From Stromatinia cepivora (lineage: Eukaryota; Ascomycota; Leotiomycetes; Helotiales; Sclerotiniaceae), in assembly GCA_014898415.1 (NCBI GenBank), contig RCTD01000021.1, positions 434,001-498,000 on the forward strand: a DNA stretch of 64,000 nt, given 5' to 3'. Every line of letters begins with the position of its first letter. Positions within the stretch are counted from its first letter, which is position 1. Shown piece by piece: positions 24,106-34,567 of this stretch. The notes beneath the pieces were generated by a model. The model had not been told where the DNA came from. It saw only the letters and a program-made list of their open reading frames with translations, and did no database searches. Both the position numbers and the translations under genes were made by a program.

Positions 24106-26334
24106 CTACACTTTCCGTCGCGATACTCTCCGTAACCTCACTCTTACCCTCCTCGCTATCGCCATTACCCCTTCCACTACCACCCTCACCATCAATAGCT
24201 CTCTTCTTTCTCCTCTCATGCATTTCCCCATTTTGTCTTTTAACTGATCCAACCTATGAAATGTCTTTGGACACTCTGGACATTCATAATGACCTCTCTC
24301 CCCATGAGTCTTTCTATGTTTTGCTAAATTTGACGATTCGCTAAAAGTCTTTCCGCAGATACTGCAAACAAGAGGTTTTTCTTGGGTGTGTATGCGTTCA
24401 TGAACTGTGCATGCACTTTGCTGAGGGAAGGATTTTGGACAGTATTTGCATTTCCATGGTTTTTCACCAGTATGAAGACGGTAATGTTGTTTTAGAGATT
24501 GAGCCGCCGCGAATGTTTTTCCACAACCCGGAAAGTCACACGTACATTCCTTGACTATTTAAAACTGGTCAGTATTTTAAACTTCTTAAGAGGAATGAAA
24601 CTTACACCCTGTATGACTCGCCATGTGTCTTTCGAGTTTTCCTCTTTGAGAAAATCCTTCCTTGTCACCCATTTTATGCTTTCGAGAACAACCTTGCCAT
24701 TTACAGAAATAACCCGAAGTTTTGTTCAAGACAGACAAGTGAAGTTCCTTGACATGAGTCTGAAGATCACTTTCTGATGTAAATACTTGACCACAAAGAT
24801 GGTTGTTGGTTAACCATTTGCAAGATAGATGATTATGCGATTCTGATCCTTCGTTCTTCGCCAATGGAGCGATCTCTTCTTCTACTTCTTCCTGTGCCTT
24901 TGCTTCCACTGGCATTGATATGCTGGAAAGATCAATTTCCTCAACAGGGGTCATTGGAATTGGTAAATTGTGATCATGATTCAAATGATTGAAGAATTGA
25001 TTTGGATCTTGATACGAAGTATTACAAGAATCAATTTGACACTGCAAGTGTCCTTGTAGAGGTATAGCATGCATTTGGTCTATATGATTGTGAAGCATTG
25101 AAGGATCACAATACATCTCATCCGTAAGACATCCAGGAGCAGGGCATGGAAATCCATTGAGACTTTCTTCAAAAGTAAAGCCATGATTCATCTGCAAATG
25201 ATCTAGAGGATTCGAGTTGAGTGGTGTTTGACAGGATCCTGAAGGCATTGGACAATTGAAGGTAAATTGTGGATCAATATGTTCCTGATGAAAATGTTTA
25301 TGCCATTCATATTGATCATGCATTGGCTGTCCACAGTCCAACCAGTTACAATTGAACATCTCCAATCCATCACCGAAACGCATTCCAGTACCAGAAAGCG
25401 AGGACACAGACATATTGTTTGTTAATTGCTGCATAGAAGGTCCTGGGACTTGTGAGACCGCTATATCTGAATAAGGTGTTTCCATGTTCAAGACCAATGA
25501 TGGTGTTGTTGGTACAGGAGAAGGTGATATTTCTTCTTGAGCTTGGTTGTCTCGTAATCCAGGCGCAAAAGTCTGAAACGCGGAAGGTTGTTGCTGCTCT
25601 GCTCGCGACATTGCAAGAAAATTATCCCAAGTTGAAAACATTTTGTCAGATGTTTGATTGTCTCCAACAACTGAACATCGTCTGCTAAGAGCACCATCCT
25701 TAGCACAAGGTTCCGCATATGCAGGTTTTTCACATTCTGGGGAGGTGCAAACAGGTTGTTCGCACTCCGGGGAGGTGCAAGCAACGACGACATCATTTCC
25801 ATCACAATCTGACTCGGCGCATAACGAACCACTTGGACAAGAACTACAACATTCGCTGGTTGTGTCGGTTTCGGGTGGTTGGGGTATTGTGGGCATAAAT
25901 CGTTTTGTAGCAGGTCCATTGAATTCATTGACTCTTTGTCGCTTTCTGGGTGATTTCTCTGTGTGATTTGAAGTTGGGTCTGCGACAGTTCTCAAATTCG
26001 AATATCCTTGGTTCATGTTTTGCTGGGTGGGGAATTGTTGCGAAAGATCCATTGTTTGATGATAGACGTATGGTTGATAAGATTGTGATTGTAGATTTAA
26101 CTGCTGCGAGAAGACCTGAGCTTTGAAAGCCTCTTCTTGAGACATTTCTCCATTATATGCTTGAGTTTGAGGGTGCATATTTTGAAATTTAAATTGAGTG
26201 GAGTAAAGCGGATTGGAAGGAAAGATTGTCGCACCAGGTTGCCGCATAGGGTAATATTGTTGGTCGTACTCGTTATACGACATACGTTGGAATTGGTTTA
26301 GAGTATCCTCTTGATCGAGAAGAGGTTGCTCCAT
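24106..26334 (-). CDS. zafA: Zap1/ZafA-type zinc-responsive C2H2 transcription factor
   Basis: Two exons, 26334-24606 and 24554-24106 (51-nt intron, GTAAGT/TAG), give 725 aa. The start is the ATG at 26334. Residues 127-135 hold a basic SPRKRQR signal. Residues ~162-220 are Cys-rich with a tandem CTSPECEQPV/CTSPECEKPA pair. Residues ~327-455 hold three or four irregular fingers (NCNWLDCG, FNCPMPSG, FPCPAPGC, LQCQIDSC), the paired CWCH2 style of Zap1 zinc-sensing fingers. Residues ~505 onward hold the DNA-binding set: SCKWLTNNHLCG, YFCKWQGC, CTCDFPGCGKTF, WKCKYCPKSF, LVCSICGKTF, and a last incomplete finger YECPECPKTF ending in KCMRGERREL. The order and the Cys-ended last finger match Zap1 of yeast as I recall it. 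Known homologues activate zinc-uptake genes when zinc is scarce. Three AAGGT sites upstream at 26643-26666 suggest self-regulation. Orthology to ZafA is inferred from architecture. Confidence 0.82.
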
Positions 26335-27943
26335 GATTGCAGGTTTCACCAGACGGTTGCTTGCTTTTGGCTTGCATGTGGTGGGTCGCGACGAAGAAAA
26401 GAAGAGTCAGTTTGTCGCCAAGTTAACAACGATAGATGGAAGATTATAGAGTAAGAAGGTTTAGAGCTGAGTTTGAGCCAACTTGTGATCTTATCCAATG
26501 TTTGACAAAGTTCGATCTTAATAAACTGGAAAGGTTTGCCGTGGGGTAAAAGCGTGTTGAAGAAGACGCAAATGTATGGGTAACGGTAACGGTAATGGTA
26601 AGGGTAGAGTAGGAGTAGTATGTACGGAGTATAGTATTAGCTAAGGTGGAAGGTGTCCAACAAGGTGTTTGTTTTTTGAAAGATCTTCTAACTCAAAATC
26701 AACGGTATATTAGATAATAGATAATAGACTTTAGGAATTTTGGTTGTATCATAGGTATTGCGTTATTGAAAGACGTGATTTATTGAAAAAGTTAAAAAGA
26801 TAAAAAAGAGAAGATGAATTTGTTTTGATATAGGTATTTATTTAATAGGTACTTAATAAATTATATTATATTATATTGACCGCCAAAGGTGAAATAATCA
26901 TATAATTTGAGGCCCTCTTTTCCTTTTTCATTCATTCCTCTCATTCCTCTAAGCCTTTCAATGAATAAAGATTCTTGCTGACCAATGATGAGTCTTAAAA
27001 TTTCCCCACCTTATGTCTCTCCTCTTTTCTTATCGATAAGACTTTGACATTGAGTCTTGAAGAAAAGGCTGGAAGAAAAAGCTGGAAAGAGTATTATGAT
27101 ACAAGCTGTTGCAACAATAACATTACATGGAAAAATCATTATGAAGCTTCTCGAACACTGTATTCTTTTACTCCTGCATATCATCCATTATGTTTCGTTC
27201 TTATTTCAAAATCCTTTAAAACTCACCCATTCTACATTGCTTCCCTCCCAAACTTTGAAATCCATAAAAGTAACATCGAACCACCCCAGTCATTTAATTC
27301 GTCAATCCAAACCAACCAAACCGATCACTAATCCCCATCCCATCCAATGACAACACAGCCTCATTCTTGGCCCGCGTGGTACCAGATCATTACCTTTGAA
27401 CTTCACTTCTTCAACATCACTCCCCGGTTCAACTTTCTACAATACCAAATCCCTTCATTGCAAAACATACCATCTGTACCAAAATTACAAACGACAGAAT
27501 ACCCTCTCTCGTCCCAATCCATTTCGCGCAAACAAATCCCTGTCACTAGATTCCCATCCCCAGATTTCGACATTGATATTGGTTTTGAGTGCGGTGGTGA
27601 CGATCCTGTGTACGATAGAGTAAGAGAGGAGCCATTAGCAAATTACAGCGACGAGGAAGAATCGTATGATTACGATCCTGTTAGCTATCTTCCGCGATCG
27701 GTAGATCCCTATTCCAGGCTTGAATCGCGAGACTATTCGCAACAACCCCTCATTCGCCCACTTTTTCATCGCGATCGCGCAAGTTCAAGATTTTCAAGAC
27801 CTCACCTACCAGATCATCTCCCGCTTCCCTCACAGGACCTTCAGGCCCTCAGGTCCTACAATTACCCAGATCCCTCCGTCTCTCCCCTCACCTCTCCCTC
27901 TCCCTCTCCCTCACCCTCAGCCTCCCCATCCCCATCCCCCAAA
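26335..27943. other. Divergent promoter region, zinc regulator and MGNCC protein
   Basis: Shared upstream region of two divergent genes. It holds a GGTAAC-like hexamer repeat (about 26575-26606), a TGTACGGAGTA motif (26621-26631), an AAGGT cluster (26643-26666), and a G-poor leader (27180-27943) before the small plus-strand gene. In that leader the frame of the small protein is open back to 27347 (199 codons), discussed separately. Confidence 0.5.
26643..26666 (+). promoter_or_regulatory. Cluster of three AAGGT sites, one CAAGGT
   Basis: AAGGT occurs at 26643-26647, 26650-26654 and 26662-26666; the last forms CAAGGT. CAAGGT is the zinc-response core I recall for ZafA of Aspergillus fumigatus. 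The cluster lies 309-332 bp upstream of the zinc regulator's start codon. Function is inference. Confidence 0.4.
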
Positions 27944-28518
27944 ATGGGCAACTGCTGTAGTACCTCCGATCCATCCCCCTTCGACCAACCCGGCCGGACC
28001 CTCTCCTCAGCACCCCCTAAAAATAATCCTCCTCCCGCAGCCCCTAAATCCAGCGTACCGCGCACCGTCGGTGGTCCACCACGGACACTAGGCTCTGGTT
28101 CTAGTGGAGGCGCATCAAATGCACAAGAGGATGCTAGAAGGAAAGCTGCTGAAGCTGCTGAGGTATTAGTCTTCTTTTAATCCTTTTCTCTTGAATCTAC
28201 CCCTTCCTTAAATCTCTCCCCTGTCCCCTTCCCCCTTCCCCCTTGGCTCCCCCATCTTCCCATACTCCTTCTCCTCTCCTCTCCTCACAATCAAATCCAC
28301 AACCAACCCCCAACCAAACCATTCCACATCAAATACACACTAACACCCCTTCCTCAAAACAGGCACGCCTCAACTCCAAAAAACCCAAAGGAACACTCGG
28401 GAAAAAGCTCGCAGAAGAACAATCCCAAACCCTGGAAACAACACGCAAAAACGCAAGTGCCGTCGAAAGACAAACGAGAGATGCGGATGCGGCGGCGAAC
28501 GCTAGGGCTTATAATTAA
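27944..28518 (+). CDS. Small MGNCC protein, predicted N-myristoylated
   Basis: Two exons, 27944-28162 and 28363-28518, give 124 aa. The protein begins MGNCCST, a consensus for N-myristoylation on Gly2 with palmitoylation on Cys4/Cys5, so it is probably bound to the inner face of the plasma membrane. It continues with a Pro/Ser/Gly-rich disordered stretch, then a charged helical segment rich in Ala, Lys, Glu and Arg (DARRKAAEAAE, joined to ARLNSKKPKGTLGKKLAEEQ). I do not know a named family; similar short proteins occur in filamentous ascomycetes. The start was set at 27944 by the MGNCC motif and its context (CAAAATGG). The frame is open upstream for 199 more codons, so a longer isoform cannot be excluded. 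Confidence 0.75.
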
Positions 28519-29261
28519 TCAGATGAGTCAATGATCGCGGAAAGGAGATGAAGCAGCAGGATGAGAAGCATATAAGAGCCTCCTCTCCTGGAAGAGAACG
28601 GGAACGGGAATGAGAAGATCACGGAGAAAGTTTGATATTGGTGATATTAGTGTTATTTATACCAGAGGAGTTACTGTTACAGGACAAGAGAAGGAAACGG
28701 GAGATGTGTTGGGATATATTCTTCTTTTCCTTCTTCTCTTTTTCTTCTTCTTTTTTGGGGGGGGGAGGACAAACAGCCAGTCGTGTCAGTCAGTCATATG
28801 TACGCATTGAATAGATAATCTATAATCCGGAGTAAATTTTTGGAAAAGACATGGAGTTTTAGATTGGATTGGATTGGATTGGAATAGATTAGATTAGATT
28901 GGATTGGGTTGAATCCCGACTGCTTGCTTATTCATTCTACTTCAGAGGCAGATTTTAGGATAGGACAGGATAGAGTATGTAAGCAGCGAAGGGAGGAGGG
29001 GAGAGATAAGAGATGGAGATTACAATATCTACCTGGTATTTATTTATCAAGATTATGATTATGCATACATGCACATATACATAAGTGAACAAATGAACAA
29101 ACATATGTATGTACTGATATGATATGATAGAATAGTTATAGTATTCCTATTCCTACTATACTATCTCAGATTGCCACCGTTCCATTCCTCTCCTCATATA
29201 TAAATCATCCCACCCATCCCACCCATCCATCCACCCCATCCACCAAACCCCACCATCCAAC
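28519..29261. other. Intergenic between convergent genes
   Basis: 3' flanks of the MGNCC gene and PRP5. It contains a CT-rich run ending in a G9 tract near 28757-28765 and short GGATT repeats at about 28866-28908. No gene is seen. Confidence 0.5.
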
Positions 29262-32200
29262 CTAAGTAACAGTATACCTCCCACTAGCCGGAGCTCTCCC
29301 CTCCGCATCAGCCGCCGCCATCGTCCCCTCCTTCAACAACCTCATCAACTCCCTCATCGCATTCGTAACCACGACCTCGGTATCACCCTCGACCAAAATA
29401 TACAATTTAGGATCTCCACCGGCTTGTACCTCTTTTCCAGCCGGGTAGAAACTGCCTTTGGTAGTAATACTTGTACCCGTTGCTTCAAGAATCTTGGCCA
29501 CGTTCGTACGATTCGTAACAGCCCATCTAGCTTTCTGGGGGAAATCATTGATTTCCAACGTGGCGTGGAAAGCGCCTGCGTCGGGTCCTTTGTTATCAAT
29601 CGGGACACCGGAGCGGAGTTGTCCGGTTTTGTTGAGACGGGCGTTGATGGCGTCGATGGCCGATGTGACTTTATCGAGAGGATTTTTGGATCCGTTGGAG
29701 CTGGCTGCAGTTTCGGTGCGATGGACTTTAATATCTCCATCGAGATCAATACCTTTAGGTACACCAAGCAATTTAGGTGGAGCAGTATAAGCAGAGGCGG
29801 GTTGAACCACGGATGCAGCTTTGAGAAGAACGTCATCATCCTTCTCCTCTTTCTCCTCTTCATCGTCATCACCATTAAGCTTGTGTATCTTGCGCTCACG
29901 AGCTTTGGTAGCTTCGCGCTCAGCATCAAAACGTTCCAAACCTTTTCCACCGAAACCTGAACTCTCTTTTTTAGCACCACTTTTGACCTTATCTTTGTAT
30001 GACTTCCTCATCTCATTAAGCCTCTCAGGTACTTCTTGTCCAGATTGTTCAAGGGCTTTCGCAATACCTACTGAATATTGTTCTTGCTCCTCTGTTATAA
30101 AAGTAACAGCAGTACCAGTATTACCAGCTCTGCCAGTTCGTCCAGCTCTGTGAACGTAGTCTTCTAGATGATTAGGTGCATCGAAATTAACAACGAGCTT
30201 AAGCTGCTTGACATCAAGACCTCGAGCAGCTACTGATGTAGCAATCATAACAGGAACCACACCGGCTTTGAAATCATCAATGGTGGAATCACGATCAACT
30301 TGATCCTTTCCTCCATGAATAGACATACATGGATAACCTTTCCTCATTAGGTCCTTCAATAAGTCATCAGCTTTTTCTTGTCGATCAACGAAGATGAGTG
30401 TTCGAGCATCTTCGTCAGCATTATAGAGCTCTCCTAGAAGCTCCAAAAGTCTGTGAAACTTTTCTTTCTCTTCTCGGACTTCAACAATTTGTGTAATTTC
30501 AGGTGCAACAACACTTCTTCCACCAACAACAATTTCTACTGGTGATTGAAGTGTCTTCTTAGCGAGTGCATCCATAATTCGAGGCATGGTAGCTGAGAAA
30601 AGAATAGTTTGTCTGTTAGGTCGAATATTATTGAAAACTTTCATGACTTGAGGCTCAAATCCCATATCAAACATACGGTCAGCTTCATCCAGAACAACAT
30701 ATGTGACACGCTGAAGATTTGTAACTCTACCGGAATTGGCCGCCAGTAATTCGATCATTCTTCCAGGAGTGCAAACGATTATTTCTGCGCCCCTTTTGAG
30801 ATCGGCAATTTGATCTTTGATAATAGCACCCCCATACGCGCAAACCGCACGGAGTCCCATTGCCTTCAAGAAAGGCTTACATTCTTTATGGATCTGTGTT
30901 GCCAATTCTCGCGTAGGAGTCATGATCAAACCGATAGGTCCATCAGAATTTTTCAATGGGCGTTGATCTCGAATATGACGAAACATGGGTAGCAAGAAAG
31001 CGATGGTTTTACCCGATCCTGTCTTAGCTACTCCAATGACATCTCGGCCAGACATTATTGCTGGAATAGCTTGCATTTGAACGGAGGTAGGCTTGTCGTA
31101 ACCTAGTTTTTTTATAACGTCCAGGGACTTCACATCAAGACCACATTGAGACCACTTTTGTACGGGCTTGGGAACATCCTTACCAGCTACTTTAATACCA
31201 TCAAGCTCAAGTCGTAAGTCGTTGATTTCAGCTTCAGTCATATCCGCAAGCTCCGCTGGTTCGGTATAAAAGTTCTTGCGGAATGGTGGAAGATTTAAAT
31301 TTGCATAATTGATAGTTGGAATGTCCTTCTTTTTTCTGGCTTTATTTGCGATCGCAAGGATTTCATCTGGGTCTGCGTCCAAGGCTTTTAGGTCCACATC
31401 ATCATCACCGAATAAAGCTTCCGGTTCTTGTGGTTGGCTCTTGGTATTATTCTTGACAAATGTTGTGTTGGTTTTCGGTAAAGAGAAAGGATCTCCCATT
31501 TCTTCCATAAAAGCGTCCAATGGGTCGATTTCTTCGTCTTCATCCGTGGCGGTAGGATCAGCTTGAGGCGCATCTTCCATGTGTACATCGCCATTCGTAT
31601 GTGGTTGAGATTCAGCTTCTTGCAATCTCTCTTCGCGCTTTTCTGCGGCTGCTCTGGCTGCAGCAGCGGCCTCTTCTTCCGTACCGGCAGCTTCCAGTTC
31701 AGCATCATCGTCATCATCTTGTCCCTCAACACCGTTAGCGAGCGCAGCATCATCTTCCTCGGAGTTTGCCATTGGTAGGGTTGGTAGCTTTTCTAGTTTC
31801 TTTCTTGATCCTTCATCTTCATCAAAATCTAGAGCACGTTTCTGAGATGTCTTTTCATTGTCGATAACCTTCGCGCCGAGCCCGAAAACACTAAGGTTTC
31901 CTCTCGTCTTAGGTAACGCAGATACTATAATCGAACTGATTAGCCAAATGATCATACACAGAGGAGTAGCATTTTTGCTTACCTTTTGAGGTGCTGTTGA
32001 AAGCTGTTGGCTTTTTGTCAGCTTGTAATCCTTTGACCGTAGAAGTTAAGGTGGCGGACGTTTTAGACAATTCCTTTAATGGTAAATCCTTTCCAAGAGC
32101 ATGCGCACTGCTCGAGCTAGCCACTGCCTTTTTAGCTATTGCCTTCGGATCAAATTTCCCAGCATAATTTGTTGGAGGTGCAAGATCGCCTGGTATCGCA

Positions 32201-33000
32201 GGAGTTGGAAGAGTTGCAGGAGTGTTGGGTAAGGTTTGGGAAGGAGAACCATTGGCCTTTTGATCTATAGCATCGAGTAATTTTCGAGTCCCGCCCGCAG
32301 CCAGCTCTTTCTCCTTACGCTCTTTATCTTCGGCCATCTTCTTCTTCCACGCCTCTAATTTTGCTAGACGTTCTGCTTTCTTTTGTTCCTCGGTTTGTGC
32401 AGCTGGTGCTGATGCTTTCGAAGCCTGCGACCCCGTATGAGTGATTGATCTGTCTTGATATAAACCAGGATAACTCACATCATTAACTTTTGCGCCACTA
32501 TCTGATCTGGGAGTTTGTCCGCGATTTTCGTCTCCTCTGCTACGGGACCATGAGTCAGTAGAATCCTCGCGGCGTCTTCGTGCCCTATCATCATAAGAAT
32601 CGTCTCGCCTGTCACGGTAATCTCGTTCTCGACTTCTGCGTCTTCTCCTATCCGGTGATCGTTCCCTATCAGCATAGCTTCTGCGATCTCGAGATCTATC
32701 TCGACGACCAGATCTATGGTAATCATCATTTAACCTTCCTACTGAACGATCTATTCTGCGATTCATATCACGATCACGTTCGCGACGCTGAGGATCATTA
32801 GTAATTTGTACCTGATGAACGCGGGGTCTAAAGGTAAGAGTTCTCACGTCAGGACTTCGAGAACGACTGCGATGCCTCGGTCCTCTAACATCATCTCTTC
32901 GATCTCGATCGCGTCTGCCATTATCATCTCTTCGGGTTCGTCTCGACGAGTGGTGGCTTCCTGTTGGCGATGGTGAGCGAGAGTCCCTGTGCCGAGCCAT
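29262..33000 (-). CDS. prp5: DEAD-box RNA helicase Prp5 (pre-mRNA splicing)
   Basis: Two exons, 33000-31983 and 31924-29262, with a 58-nt intron (GTAAGC/TAG), give 1226 aa. Residues 1-140 are rich in Arg/Ser/Asp (RS/RD type), followed by a charged coiled segment ([20 protein letters not shown]). The acidic linker holds DPLDAFM at ~473-479, the short motif by which Prp5 contacts the SF3b complex. The helicase core follows: [11 protein letters not shown] (Q motif), AKTGSGKT at ~639-646, TPTRELA, VCTPGRM, DEAD at ~752-755, SAT, ARGLDVK and HRAGRTGR. A lysine/glutamate-rich tail and a C-terminal domain with a KH-like [14 protein letters not shown] segment complete it. Prp5 acts in the nucleus, using ATP to stabilise U2 snRNP at the branch site and to proofread it. 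It shares a 436-bp divergent promoter with the HMG-box gene. Confidence 0.95.
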
Positions 33001-33436
33001 TCTTTGCCCAAGTTATGGTATTTCGATGGGTAGAAATACTTTCAGACAATAATCAAAATGACAGGAAATAAAATTATCCTCTCCAGATTACGGCCTATAA
33101 CTTCAAAATGAACAGATCAAGAAGTTATAAGGTTGATGATACGAGGTCGATATGTATTGTTCGTAGAATGGTCGTGATTACTTTTTCCAGAGTCTGATGT
33201 TGTTACAACTTGCCTTCCCCGAAAGACATTTAAGGACCTTTTGGTTTGTTCAGCCGACCGTACTTATGATACGCACGGGCCTTTTGAAGCCCTAGCGTGA
33301 TTTTGTAACATTTAGATGAAAGAATGACTTCAATCAAACCTTCCGTTTGTTCCATCATCCTCACCCTCTAAATTTCAATCATCCTCACTCGTGAGACGTC
33401 TGGTAACTACAAAATTACCACACCTCAACAATCATC
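33001..33436. promoter_or_regulatory. 436-bp divergent promoter (PRP5 / HMG-box gene)
   Basis: The start codons of PRP5 (minus, 33000) and the mitochondrial HMG-box gene (plus, 33437) face away from each other with 436 bp between them. No gene lies inside. A CT/CA-rich leader with repeated ATCATCCTCA precedes the plus-strand start (33350-33390). Confidence 0.6.
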
Positions 33437-34567
33437 ATGCTGTCCAACATTGGTCGTGCAGCTATCAAGAGAATCGGCGGATCTCACGTATCAACAAACC
33501 GATTTCTTGCTACCTTTTGGCAATTGCAACGCGTTGAAGGTCAACAAAATGCCGAATTCATCTTGAAAGCTCCCTCAGCATCTCTCCTGGCGCGTCGATT
33601 GTATGCTACTGCCACCAAAGCTACCCAAACCAAAACTACCACTGTGAAGGAACCAGTCGCCAAGAAGACGCCTGCGAAGAAACCTACTGCTGAGGAACCT
33701 GCTGCAGAGAAATCTGTCACCAAAAAGCCCACCAAAACAGCTGCAAAGAAGCCAGCCAAGAAGCCAGCCAAGAAGTTAGCCAAGAAGCCAGTAAAGAAGG
33801 CGGTTAAAGCTAAGTCGAAGAAAGGATCAAAGGCAAAGAAGCCATTGACCGATTCACAACAGTTGAGAAGGAAGTTGCGGGAATTGAAGGTTACTGCGTT
33901 AATTTCAGAAATTCCAAAACAGAAGCCCGAGAGTGGCTATAGAGTATTGAATCAGGAGTTGGCTATTGGTAGCAAAGATATCACTGTGGTGGCGAAGGAG
34001 TCGGCTGCGAGATATAAATCGGCGTCGACGGCAGAATTGGAGGTGATAAACATACTCTTTCTTCTCGTAAAACCATGCTAATCACATTACAGAGACTCAA
34101 TCACATCGCAAATGAGAACAGAGCTGCCAATGCAATTGTCTACAAGTATTGGGTTGAGAGTCATACTCCAGAGGAGATTCGTCAGGCAAATGTTGCACGT
34201 CGTCACATTCGAAGATTGACCAAGAAAACTTCTTCTCCAAGACTCATCAAAGATGATCGAGCGGTGAAGAAACCTTCGGCACCTATGATGTTCTTCGTGA
34301 GAGAGCGATATCAATCCGGTGATTTTGTTGGTATGAAGGTTTCCGAATCCATAAAGCGTATTGCACAAGAGTTCAAGGAGTTGTCGCCTGCGCAGCGCAA
34401 GGTAAGCTACAACATGCATCTGCCACTTCTATCAGATTATACCCCTAACACATTGATAGCCTCTTGAGGAAGCCTCTGCAGCTGATCTCGAGCGATACTT
34501 CCAAGAGTACAAGACAGTTTACAAGCATGACCCAGCCAAAATTCGCACTGCTCAAGCTAAAGCATAA
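33437..34567 (+). CDS. Mitochondrial HMG-box DNA-packaging protein
   Basis: Three exons, 33437-34042, 34093-34401 and 34460-34567, give 340 aa. The N-terminus is Arg/Ser-rich without acidic residues for its first ~30 positions and ends in LARRLYATATK, a typical mitochondrial presequence. Residues ~65-135 are a Lys/Ala/Pro repeat (AKKPAKKPAKK) like a histone H1 tail. A degenerate first HMG-like domain (~145-245) is followed by a canonical box (~255-330): KKPSAPMMFFVRERYQSGDF, then IAQEFKELSPAQRKPLEE and LERYFQEYKTVYK. Tandem HMG proteins with a presequence are the Abf2/TFAM-type packaging proteins of mitochondrial nucleoids. This fits that role; the basic linker is longer than in yeast Abf2. 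Confidence 0.85.

Noticed and set aside
29354..29980. Long ORFs inside the PRP5 gene in other frames
   Set aside because: Shadows of the PRP5 coding frame, which carries all helicase motifs.
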